Shown here piece by piece: positions 8,221 through 15,064 of a stretch of 21,610 nt of DNA (position 1 is the first letter of the stretch; every line of letters begins with the position of its first letter). A model generated the notes under the pieces. The model worked only from the letters and a program-made list of their open reading frames with translations. It was not told the DNA's origin and did not search any database. This DNA comes from DATHWB01 sp040902855 (GTDB lineage: Bacteria > Actinomycetota > Acidimicrobiia > Spongiisociales > ZC4RG35). The stretch is from positions 1 to 21,610 of the forward strand of contig JBBDWN010000096.1 of assembly GCA_040902855.1 (NCBI GenBank), in the 5' to 3' direction. Position numbers and translations under genes: made by a program.

Positions 8221-9185
8221 AGCATTCCCTCTGCTCGGAACCAGGCGACGAGACGCCCCAACAGATCCGGTGCGGTCGAATACTCGAGCCCGAGTTCCCG
8301 GGTCGCCTTGGATCCGTCATAGGCGTGACCATGGCGGAGCGTCCGGACCATCTCCCGGCAGAAGGCGGGCTTCCGCTTCTGCAGACGCGCCAGGCCCTCG
8401 ACGGGAAGCACCCCGATCGACGCCACCCATCCCGGCACCCAGCGCACCGACAGGGAGCCACCGGCCACCTCGCCGAGAACTCCAACAGCCTCGCGCATGG
8501 TCATCGTGAACGAATTGAGGACATAGCGTTCGCCGGGGACACCTCGCTCCGCCGCCAAGACGTGACCGCGAGAACAATCGCCGATGTCGACGATGGAAAG
8601 CCGCGAGTCGATGAGAGCCGGCAGCCTGCCCCTGAGCAGGTCGAGTATCAGCGCCCCCGTTCCGGTGGCTCGCCCCGGACCCTGGACAGAAGACGGGTTC
8701 ACAGCCACCACCTCGACGCGCTCCGCCGCCGCGAAGACCGCCTCTTCGGCAAGGTGCTTCGACCTTTCGTAATGCGACAGATACGAGCCACGATGGGGCG
8801 TTGACTCCCTTCCCACCGCTCCTGCCGGTTCACCGATCGTTGCGGCGGACGACGTGTAGACGATCCGCCTCACTCCCCCGTGTTCAGCAGCCGCCACCAC
8901 ATTGCGGGAGCCGTCGACATTCACCCGGAAGAGCTCAGAGGGGTCGACGGGACACATCGTGTTCACACCTGCGACGTGATAGACGAGCTCGGCACCCGCC
9001 AGAGCCGTTCGGAGCGAACCGGGGTCGGTGACATCGCCCCGGACCGGAGTCGCGCCCATGCTGCGCAGAACCCCGTCGGAGGCCGGAGTTCGGGACAAGG
9101 CGTGGACTGCCACCCCGCCCTCGATCAAGTGGCGGATCAACGACGCTCCGACGACGCCGGAACCCCCGGTGACGAGGACGGTCAC
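8217..9185 (-). CDS. NAD-dependent epimerase/dehydratase family protein (extended SDR)
   Basis: 322 residues from GTG 9185. This start overlaps the pgsA stop as GTGA and puts the nucleotide-binding motif at the very N-terminus (VTVLVTGGSGVVGASL, TGGSGVVG at 6–13). The frame extends to 9311 inside pgsA, but that part lacks family similarity. The SDR catalytic residues are present: YTSS at 110–113, then Tyr139 and Lys143 in YERSK. ELVYHVAG and FRVNVDGSRNV are typical of the extended SDRs that include 3-beta-HSD-like and dihydroflavonol-reductase-like enzymes. These oxidise or reduce sugars, sterols or ketones with NAD(P). The substrate is not readable. Tight coupling to pgsA and the hydroxyacid dehydrogenase implies co-expression. 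Confidence 0.87.
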   Translation of the reverse strand: MTVLVTGGSGVVGASLIRHLIEGGVAVHALSRTPASDGVLRSMGATPVRGDVTDPGSLRTALAGAELVYHVAGVNTMCPVDPSELFRVNVDGSRNVVAAAEHGGVRRIVYTSSAATIGEPAGAVGRESTPHRGSYLSHYERSKHLAEEAVFAAAERVEVVAVNPSSVQGPGRATGTGALILDLLRGRLPALIDSRLSIVDIGDCSRGHVLAAERGVPGERYVLNSFTMTMREAVGVLGEVAGGSLSVRWVPGWVASIGVLPVEGLARLQKRKPAFCREMVRTLRHGHAYDGSKATRELGLEYSTAPDLLGRLVAWFRAEGML

Positions 9186-9742
9186 TTCGCGATCGTGGCT
9201 CTCGACGCTCGCACCGTGTCCATGAAGACCGAGACGTATTGCCATCCGGAGGCGATGGTGACTCCGACTGCCACCCACATCGCCCATTGGTCGAGATACA
9301 TAGGACCCCACGGTTCGGGCAGCCGCAGCAAGGCAAGGCCGATCGCAGTGAACTGGACGGTCGCTTTCACCTTGCCCCAGGTCGACGGTGCGATGAACGA
9401 ACCCGAAATTGCGACGAGTCCGCGCAGAGCCATGACGATGAACTCACGCATGACGATGATCACCGCCGCCCAGATCGATACGCGGTCGACGGACACGAGA
9501 GCAAAGAGGGTCCCGGTGACCAAGAGCTTGTCCGCAGTCGTGTCGAGAAACGCACCGAGCGTCGTCGTCACATCCCAGCGCCGGGCCAGATATCCGTCGA
9601 AGAAGTCCGTCAGCGCCGCGACCACGAAGAGGGCGGCGGCGTATCCGTAGGCGTGCTCGAGCGAGTCTGCGCTCCTGACGAGCACCATCACCACGGGCAC
9701 GAGGATGACTCGGGCGACCGCGAGAAGATCGGGGATGGTGAT
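9182..9742 (-). CDS. pgsA: CDP-diacylglycerol–glycerol-3-phosphate 3-phosphatidyltransferase
   Basis: PgsA transfers a phosphatidyl group from CDP-diacylglycerol to sn-glycerol-3-phosphate in the membrane, the committed step to phosphatidylglycerol and cardiolipin. The CDP-alcohol phosphotransferase signature is complete: Asp46, Asp49-Gly50, Ala53-Arg54, Gly63, Asp67 and Asp71. About 186 residues with several membrane segments is the normal size. The family start (M-x-I-P-D/N-L-L) aligns with an ATC codon at 9742–9740. A GGAGG lies six bases before it and a TACAAT box 29 bases before it. No ATG, GTG or TTG lies at that point. The nearest in-frame alternative, GTG 9787, would add 15 unrelated residues and lies upstream of the predicted transcription start. 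ATG 9862 would reach into glpD. I therefore favour an AUC start. Confidence 0.9.
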   Translation of the reverse strand: MTIPDLLAVARVILVPVVMVLVRSADSLEHAYGYAAALFVVAALTDFFDGYLARRWDVTTTLGAFLDTTADKLLVTGTLFALVSVDRVSIWAAVIIVMREFIVMALRGLVAISGSFIAPSTWGKVKATVQFTAIGLALLRLPEPWGPMYLDQWAMWVAVGVTIASGWQYVSVFMDTVRASRATIAK

Positions 9743-9777
9743 GGCGCACCTCCAACGGAAACAGGAATCCGATTGTA
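9740..9777 (-). promoter_or_regulatory. pgsA promoter -10, Shine–Dalgarno and AUC start
   Basis: On the minus strand, TACAAT (9777–9772) is a good -10 box. GGAGG (9753–9749) lies about 20 bases further on, then a six-base gap and the ATC codon at 9742–9740. A transcript starting near 9765 would have a ~23-base leader with an ideal SD spacing to ATC. It would exclude the upstream GTG at 9787. No convincing -35 box is seen. Confidence 0.55.
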
Positions 9778-9813
9778 CGCATGGCACGTGTTGGGTCTCC
9801 CACCACTCCCGAG

Positions 9814-9829
9814 TAGTTTCCGGGCCGTG
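9814..9829 (+). promoter_or_regulatory. Leaderless-type promoter of glpD
   Basis: TAGTTT (9814–9819) is followed by seven bases and then the GTG start of glpD at 9827. No Shine–Dalgarno is present. This is the layout of a leaderless transcript whose 5' end is the start codon. The divergent pgsA promoter lies only ~40 bp away, so the two may share regulation. Confidence 0.45.
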
Positions 9830-11470
9830 ACGACCAATACCGGTTGGAGCCGATCGGAACACGCCGCCCGTCTCGTCGACGACGAGACGTTCGACGTGCT
9901 CGTCATCGGTGGTGGAGTCACGGGCGCCGGAGCCGCCCTCGATCTCGGCGCCCGCGGTCTGAGGGTCGGCCTGATCGAAAGATCGGACTTTGCGCAGGGA
10001 ACGTCGTCACGGTCGACGAAACTCTTCCACGGCGGCATCCGTTACATGCCACAGTTCCACTTCGGTCTCGTGTCGGAGGGGTTGAGGGAACAGAAGATTT
10101 TGGCGCGTGTGGCCGACTTCCTCTACCGCCCGCTCGAGTTCGTCATTCCGATGTACGCCCAGTACGGCATCGCCGACGCTCCGGCGTGGGCCGCGCGCGG
10201 CTGGAAGGCCCCCCTCGCCCTCCGGGCGGGGCTCCTCGCATACGACGTACTCGGGGGGTTCGGCCGGCCAGGAACGCGGCACCGGAGTATCAGCGCCGAG
10301 GAACTTCTGGCCACGATTCCGACTCTCCGTCACGACGGCCTCAATGGAGGCTTCGTCTACTCCGACGCGCAGACCGACGACGCTCGCCTCGTCGTGAGCC
10401 TCGCCAAGACTGCGGTTCTGCGGTACGGCGCGGTTGCAGTCAACCAAGTCGAAGTCGAGTCGGTCGAGGAACTCCACCCAGGGTTCCGAGTCCAGTTCCT
10501 CGACCGGGCCACCGGAGATCGGCATCACACCAAGGCACGCGCGGTCCTGTCGGCGACCGGCGCCTTCGACCCACCCGACCTTTCGAACGGGTCCAGCAGC
10601 CTCAAGGTCGTCCGATCGAAGGGGAGTCATCTCATCGTCGACCGAGACGTGCTCGGACTCGGGGATCGGGCCCTCGTACTTCCGGAAACCGACGACGGAC
10701 GCGTCCTCTATATCGTTCCCTGGCTCGGCCATTCGATGATCGGGACGACTGACACGCCATATACACACGAGCCCACCCATCCGACGGCGAGTCCGGAAGA
10801 CAACGCCTACCTCATCCGGCACGTCCACCAGTACCTCGACGTCGACGAGTTCACGCCGATCAGCGCCTTTGCCGGTCTGCGCGCCCTCAAGGACATCGGA
10901 GCGGGTTCCACCGCCAAGGCCTCTCGCGAGCACGTGATCGAAGAACCTGTCCCCGGTTACGTGCAGGTGGCGGGAGGAAAGCTGACCACATATCGCCGAA
11001 TCGCGGCCGAAGCGGCCGATGTCGTCGCCGATTCCCTCGGAGTCGACGTGAAATCGTCGACGGACGGCATCCCCCTCGTGGGTGCCGGCGCCGACGACGT
11101 CGCCCTCGCTCGGGCATTGACTTCAGCCGGAGCCGATCCAGCGGTGATCGGACCGACGATCGCGAGAAACGGGGGGGACGCGATGCGGATCGCCGAACTG
11201 ATGCGAGTCGATCAGGCGCTGACAGTGCCGCTCGGAGACCGGCGGACCTCGCTCGCCGACGTCGTCCACGCGGTCCGCCATGAGGGGGCCGACCGCATCT
11301 CCGATGTGACGCTTCGTCGGACACATCTCGCATGGTTCACATCGGATCACTCACGATCGGACGCCACCCGCATCGCCGACGTGATGGCCTCCGAACTCGA
11401 CTGGTCCGTCGCCGATCGGCAGACGGCACTCGATGCCCACGAGCGAGAGTTGATTGCAGAAGGCTTGTGA
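9827..11470 (+). CDS. glpD: Glycerol-3-phosphate dehydrogenase (FAD-dependent, aerobic)
   Basis: 547 residues from GTG 9827, within the GlpD range of 500–570. It oxidises sn-glycerol-3-phosphate to dihydroxyacetone phosphate at the membrane and passes electrons to quinone through FAD. The N-terminal FAD-binding motif VLVIGGGVTGAGAALDLGAR lies at ~24–43. The GlpD signatures follow: DFAQGTSSRSTKLFHGGIRY, VPWLGHSMIGTTDTPY and AGLRALK. KLTTYRRIA leads into the C-terminal domain (~390–547). The open frame extends upstream to 9239 but overlaps pgsA and carries no family similarity. It is divergent from pgsA, which uses the same substrate, and it ends 8 bp from the convergent sigma factor gene. glpK lies 2 kb away on the other strand. 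Confidence 0.96.
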   Translation: MTTNTGWSRSEHAARLVDDETFDVLVIGGGVTGAGAALDLGARGLRVGLIERSDFAQGTSSRSTKLFHGGIRYMPQFHFGLVSEGLREQKILARVADFLYRPLEFVIPMYAQYGIADAPAWAARGWKAPLALRAGLLAYDVLGGFGRPGTRHRSISAEELLATIPTLRHDGLNGGFVYSDAQTDDARLVVSLAKTAVLRYGAVAVNQVEVESVEELHPGFRVQFLDRATGDRHHTKARAVLSATGAFDPPDLSNGSSSLKVVRSKGSHLIVDRDVLGLGDRALVLPETDDGRVLYIVPWLGHSMIGTTDTPYTHEPTHPTASPEDNAYLIRHVHQYLDVDEFTPISAFAGLRALKDIGAGSTAKASREHVIEEPVPGYVQVAGGKLTTYRRIAAEAADVVADSLGVDVKSSTDGIPLVGAGADDVALARALTSAGADPAVIGPTIARNGGDAMRIAELMRVDQALTVPLGDRRTSLADVVHAVRHEGADRISDVTLRRTHLAWFTSDHSRSDATRIADVMASELDWSVADRQTALDAHERELIAEGL

Positions 11471-11478
11471 GCGACCGA

Positions 11479-12678
11479 TCAGAGCTGGGCGAGCCGCTCT
11501 TGCAACAAGCCTCGATCCGAGTCGTTCATCTCGCAACCCAGGGCCGACACCAACGCGTCTCTGGCTTCACTGGTGGCGCCGCTCTGGCGGAGGAACTCCG
11601 CGCGAGTCGACCAATACAGATGCCATCCGGGCACTTCGAAACCCTCGATCAGTGCGAGCGCATGCACCGGGCCGAACACCTTCGACTCGGCAACCGCCCG
11701 ATTGATGCGTGTCACCGGCCCAGGGCTGTGGCTCTCGAGGATCCGATAGAGGTCGACGATCTGCTTCCAGTCGGTCTCCGCATCGGACGGGGCGAGGCCG
11801 TGCAGCACTGCAATCGCAGCCTGGATCTGAAGAGGCCCTACCCGGCGACGCCGCAGGATGTCGTCGAGGATGGTTGCGGCCTCGTCGATCGCAGTTCGAT
11901 CCCACCGCGTACGGTCCTGGTCGGCGAGGAGAACGGGCCGACCCGGATCGTCCAGCCTCGATGCCCGGCGGGCATGAGTGGCCAGCATCAGGGCCAAGAG
12001 ACCTGACACCTCTGGTTCGTCGGGCATCAACTCGACGAGCAGCCGCCCGAGCCGGATCGCCTCCGAGGCCAGATCGAGCCGGCTGTCGAGTCGACCGTCG
12101 ACGGCATGGTGGCCGGTCGTGAACACCACGTACAAAGTCCCCAACACTGCAGGCAGGCGGTCGGGCAGCTCGTGGTCGGCGGGAATCCGATACGGGATCC
12201 GCGCCGTGGCGATCTTCTTCTTGGCGCGGCTGATCCGCTGGCCCATGGTCGATTCCGAGACGAAGAAAGCGCGAGCGATCTCGGTGGTCGTGAGACCGGC
12301 CACCGTGCGGAGCGCCAGCGCCACCCTCGCCTCGGGCGACAGGGCCGGGTGACAACTGGTGAAGATCAGACGGAGCCGGTCGTCGCGGCCGTCAGGCGAT
12401 TCGATGTCGCCCTGATCGAGGAGTCGCATCGCCTCAGTCTCCTTGGCGGTTCGTGACCGCTCCCGACGCAACCGATCGAGGGCCCGGTTGCGCGCTGTCG
12501 TCGTGAGCCATGCCGCCGGGTTGGCCGGGACACCACGTTCGCTCCACGAGGAGAGCGCCGCGATCGCTGCATCCTGCAGAGCGTCCTCTGCGAGCCCGAA
12601 ATCTCCGGTGAGCCGGATCAAGGTGGCCAGCACACGGCCGCCCTCGACCCGAATCGTTTCTTCGAGAGCTCTGCTCAT
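11479..12678 (-). CDS. ECF42-type RNA polymerase sigma factor with long C-terminal extension
   Basis: 399 residues from ATG 12678, which overlaps the stop of the upstream DGPF gene as ATGA. Residues ~5–75 form sigma region 2 (LAEDALQDAAIAALSSW, then PAAWLTTTARNRALDRLRRE). Residues ~100–160 form region 4, with FTSCHPALSPEARVALALR, the helix-turn-helix LTTTEIARAFFVSESTMGQR and the basic tail ISRAKKKI. The remaining ~230 residues are a helical, TPR-like extension typical of ECF42 (DUF6596 region), including LMLATHARRAS. ECF42 genes commonly sit beside DGPF/YCII-domain genes and have no classical anti-sigma factor; the extension is thought to control activity. Both traits hold here. In the spot where many relatives read FNEGY this protein has FTTGHHAV, a possible divergence in the extension. 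The signal it responds to is unknown. Confidence 0.92.
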   Translation of the reverse strand: MSRALEETIRVEGGRVLATLIRLTGDFGLAEDALQDAAIAALSSWSERGVPANPAAWLTTTARNRALDRLRRERSRTAKETEAMRLLDQGDIESPDGRDDRLRLIFTSCHPALSPEARVALALRTVAGLTTTEIARAFFVSESTMGQRISRAKKKIATARIPYRIPADHELPDRLPAVLGTLYVVFTTGHHAVDGRLDSRLDLASEAIRLGRLLVELMPDEPEVSGLLALMLATHARRASRLDDPGRPVLLADQDRTRWDRTAIDEAATILDDILRRRRVGPLQIQAAIAVLHGLAPSDAETDWKQIVDLYRILESHSPGPVTRINRAVAESKVFGPVHALALIEGFEVPGWHLYWSTRAEFLRQSGATSEARDALVSALGCEMNDSDRGLLQERLAQL

Positions 12679-13028
12679 CCGCCCACGATTAGACGCAGCT
12701 CTCCTGCGCCCCGCCATGCTGCGGGGATGCGCGAGGCCCAGGCGATCGCCTCGTCCTGGGTCTCACAGTCGAGTACGAAGTAGCCGCCCAAGACCTCCTT
12801 GGTTTCGGCGAACGGGCCATCGCTGAGGATTCGCATCCGCCCTCGACCCCCCTCACTCCGGATGGTGACGGCCGATCTGGTGTCGGCGAGTCCGTTCCCG
12901 TCGACGATCGCACCGGCAGCTGTCGCCTCCTTTTCGAAGGCGGCGTACTCGGCCATGACCTGCTCGCGGAGTTCGCCGACCTCCTCGTACTCGGCCGGGC
13001 TATCGATCAGCGCCATGTACCTAGGCAC
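12675..13028 (-). CDS. YCII-related DGPF-domain protein (copy 2)
   Basis: 117 residues from GTG 13028, three bases after the stop of the paralogous upstream gene. It is a small alpha/beta-barrel YCII-family protein with the signature SDGPFAETKEVLGGYFVLDC and an N-terminal PRYMALIDSPAEY. Such proteins are the standard partners and main targets of ECF42 sigma factors; their biochemical role is not known. The two copies share the DGPF core closely but diverge elsewhere, which suggests an old tandem duplication. Its last codons overlap the sigma factor start, so expression of sigma depends on this transcript. Confidence 0.93.
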   Translation of the reverse strand: MPRYMALIDSPAEYEEVGELREQVMAEYAAFEKEATAAGAIVDGNGLADTRSAVTIRSEGGRGRMRILSDGPFAETKEVLGGYFVLDCETQDEAIAWASRIPAAWRGAGELRLIVGG

Positions 13029-13031
13029 GGC

Positions 13032-13403
13032 TCATCCTTGTCCGGAGAAGTCGATCACCGGCCTCACCTCGACCTTGCCGTGCCATGCTCCGGGAATCTT
13101 CGCAGCCCACGAGATGGCCTCGTCGAGATCGTCACACTTGAGGAGGTAGAAGCCGCCGAGCACCTCCTTGGTCTCGGCGAAGGGTCCGTCGGTCGTGACC
13201 AGGGTCCCGTTCTTGCCTCCGTCCATGTGGATCGTGGTGGCCGTGTGGGTGTCTTCGAGGGCTTCGCCGCCGACGACGACGCCGGCCGCGCCTGCCTCCT
13301 CGCCGAACGCGTTGTACTCCGCCATCACCCTTGACCAGTCCTCGGGTGTTCCCATTCCTTCCGCCTCGGCAGGCGAATAGATCAATGCTGCGTAAGTGGG
13401 CAC
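13032..13403 (-). CDS. YCII-related DGPF-domain protein (copy 1)
   Basis: 123 residues from GTG 13403 with a good AAGGAG five bases upstream. It is the first gene of the ECF42 operon. It shows the N-terminal YAALIYSPAEAE and the core TTDGPFAETKEVLGGFYLLKC, followed by DEAISWAAKIPGAWHG, all characteristic of DGPF/YCII proteins. Catalysis is unproven for the family; YCII relatives have a conserved His/Asp pair and a dimeric barrel. The leader carries a TGTCGA/CGTC element that would place this gene directly under ECF42 control. Confidence 0.93.
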   Translation of the reverse strand: MPTYAALIYSPAEAEGMGTPEDWSRVMAEYNAFGEEAGAAGVVVGGEALEDTHTATTIHMDGGKNGTLVTTDGPFAETKEVLGGFYLLKCDDLDEAISWAAKIPGAWHGKVEVRPVIDFSGQG

Positions 13404-13444
13404 CTCCGCTCCTTTCCGTCCTAGAGGGATGCTCTCACCCTTAC

Positions 13445-13471
13445 GACGATGTCACCAGAGCGAATTCGACA
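13445..13471 (-). promoter_or_regulatory. Candidate autoregulated ECF42 promoter
   Basis: On the minus strand TGTCGA (13471–13466) is separated by exactly 17 bases from CGTC (13448–13445). A TGTCGA -35 with a CGWC -10 is the promoter type I recall being reported for ECF42 in Streptomyces, and CGTC is the common ECF -10 core. The predicted start of transcription (~13438) lies ~35 bases before the first DGPF gene. The site begins only ~18 bp after the glpK stop codon. Confidence 0.72.
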
Positions 13472-13488
13472 TCATCAGAGAGATTTTT

Positions 13489-14973
13489 TCAGACCCAGTC
13501 GAGTGTCCGTTCGACGGCCTTCTTCCATCGGGCATAGGTCGCCGCCCGGTCTGACGCGTCCATGGCCGGGTTCCATCGCCGGTCCTCGCCCCAATTCGCC
13601 CGCAACTCGTCGAGAGACCCCCAGACTCCGACGGCGAGTCCTGCGGCGTAGGCAGCCCCGAGCGCGGTCGTCTCGACGACGACGGGGCGGATCACCGGAA
13701 CTCCCAGGATGTCGGCTTGGAACTGCATCAGAAGCTCGTTCGCGACCATTCCCCCGTCGACCTTGAGTTCGGTGAGGTCGACGCCCGAATCGGCATTCAT
13801 GGCGTCGAGCACCTCCCGAGTCTGGAAGGCGGTGGCTTCCAGCGCGGCGCGGGCGATGTGCCCGCCCGTGGCGTAGCGAGTCAGGCCGACGATGACGCCG
13901 CGGGCATCCGATCTCCAATGCGGGGCGAAGAGGCCGGAGAAGGCGGGCACGAAGTAGACATCGCCGTTGTCGTCGACCGTCCGGGCGAGATCTTCGACCT
14001 GCGGCGCCTCGTCGATGAGCCCGAGGTTGTCCCTCAGCCACTGCACGAGCGAACCGGTGACGGCGATCGAACCCTCGAGCGCATACACCGCAGCATCGTC
14101 GCCCACCTGGTACCCGATGGTGCTGAGCAGCCCGTTCTCCGAGTGCACGAGTTCGGTTCCGGTGTTCAGGAGCATGAAGTTGCCCGTGCCGTAGGTGTTC
14201 TTGGCGCTCCCGACGTCGAAGCAAGTCTGCCCGAACAGAGCGGCCTGCTGGTCTCCCAGGATTCCGCCGATCGGGACGCCATCCAGGGAGCGCGTTCCCT
14301 GCCCGAGCACTCCGACGGACGGGACGATCTCGCCCAACATCGACCGGGGCACGCCGATCGCCTCGATCAGTTCGTCATCCCAGTCGAGGGTTGCCAGATC
14401 CATCAGCATCGTTCGGGAGGCGTTGGTGACGTCGGTCACGTGACGAGTTCCTCCGGTCAGATGCCAGACCACCCAGGAGTCGATGGTGCCGAACGCCAAT
14501 TCGCCCCGGGCGGCGCGCTCGACGAGTTCGGAATTGGTATCGAGGAGCCAGCGAACCTTGGGTCCTGCGAAGTATGTGGCGAGCGGCAAGCCAGTCTTTG
14601 CTCGGAATCGGCCGGGCCCGGCGTCGCCACCCAACGTGCGGACCAAGTCGTCTGTCCTGGTGTCCTGCCAGACGATGGCGTTCGCCACCGGCTTTCCCGT
14701 GCCGCGGTCCCACACGACGGCGGTCTCTCGCTGATTGGTGATCCCGACTGCCGCCAGATCGGAGCCGGCGATTCCCGCCGCTGCGAGTGCACCGTCGATC
14801 ACGGACCACATGCGCTCGATGATCTCGGCCGGATCGTGCTCGACCCAGCCTGGCCTGGGGAAGATCTGGCGATGCTCCTGCTGGTCCGAGGCGACGACGG
14901 ACCCCGAGTGGTCGAAAATGATGAACCGGGTGCTGGTCGTGCCCTGGTCCAGCGCCCCGACGAGCTGCTTCAC
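13489..14973 (-). CDS. glpK: Glycerol kinase
   Basis: 494 residues from GTG 14973, the usual GlpK length. An AGGAGG lies seven bases upstream; the longer frame to 15000 only adds nine unsupported residues. GlpK phosphorylates glycerol with ATP to sn-glycerol-3-phosphate in the cytoplasm. Family signatures are intact: GALDQGTTSTR at 6–16 (phosphate-binding loop), GWVEHDPAEI, GITNQRETAVVWD, IVWQDTRTDD, FGTIDSWVVWHLTGG, TNASRTMLMDL, GILGDQQAALFGQ with the catalytic-type Asp, NTYGTGNFML, and VDGGMVANELLMQFQADIL near the C-terminus. It is transcribed toward the ECF42 module, and no convincing terminator separates it from that module. glpD lies beyond the module on the opposite strand. No glpF facilitator gene is in the window. 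Confidence 0.97.
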   Translation of the reverse strand: MKQLVGALDQGTTSTRFIIFDHSGSVVASDQQEHRQIFPRPGWVEHDPAEIIERMWSVIDGALAAAGIAGSDLAAVGITNQRETAVVWDRGTGKPVANAIVWQDTRTDDLVRTLGGDAGPGRFRAKTGLPLATYFAGPKVRWLLDTNSELVERAARGELAFGTIDSWVVWHLTGGTRHVTDVTNASRTMLMDLATLDWDDELIEAIGVPRSMLGEIVPSVGVLGQGTRSLDGVPIGGILGDQQAALFGQTCFDVGSAKNTYGTGNFMLLNTGTELVHSENGLLSTIGYQVGDDAAVYALEGSIAVTGSLVQWLRDNLGLIDEAPQVEDLARTVDDNGDVYFVPAFSGLFAPHWRSDARGVIVGLTRYATGGHIARAALEATAFQTREVLDAMNADSGVDLTELKVDGGMVANELLMQFQADILGVPVIRPVVVETTALGAAYAAGLAVGVWGSLDELRANWGEDRRWNPAMDASDRAATYARWKKAVERTLDWV

Positions 14974-14998
14974 ACGCCCTCCTCCTGCAACCACCGGC

Positions 14999-15027
14999 AA
15001 CCTAGCGTGATCTTTTACCCCTCCAAA
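14999..15027 (-). promoter_or_regulatory. Candidate glpK promoter
   Basis: On the minus strand TTTGGA (15027–15022) and TAGGTT (15004–14999) are 17 bases apart, a plausible housekeeping -35/-10 pair. Transcription would start near 14992, ahead of the AGGAGG of glpK. A 7+7 inverted repeat touches the upstream edge of the -35 box. Confidence 0.4.
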
Positions 15028-15045
15028 CGCTTCATTATTGAAGCG
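15028..15045 (-). promoter_or_regulatory. Inverted repeat between pth and glpK (operator or weak terminator)
   Basis: CGCTTCA-N4-TGAAGCG is a perfect 7-bp inverted repeat with a four-base centre. It lies directly upstream of the glpK -35 box and 20 bp after the pth stop codon. It could be a repressor or activator operator for glycerol use. It could also be a short terminator for rplY–pth, since on the minus strand it is followed by TTT. Confidence 0.45.
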
Positions 15046-15064
15046 CCCGCCCGACCAAAAGCCG

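Noticed and set aside
9239..9826. Upstream extension of the glpD frame
   Set aside because: It overlaps pgsA antisense, and GlpD similarity starts a few residues after GTG 9827.
9743..9862. Longer pgsA forms from GTG 9787 or ATG 9862
   Set aside because: Extra residues do not resemble PgsA, no Shine–Dalgarno precedes them, and the TACAAT promoter lies downstream of both starts.
13472..13488. Run of seven T just after glpK as a terminator
   Set aside because: It is a T run only on the plus strand. On the glpK transcript it reads as A and no hairpin precedes it.
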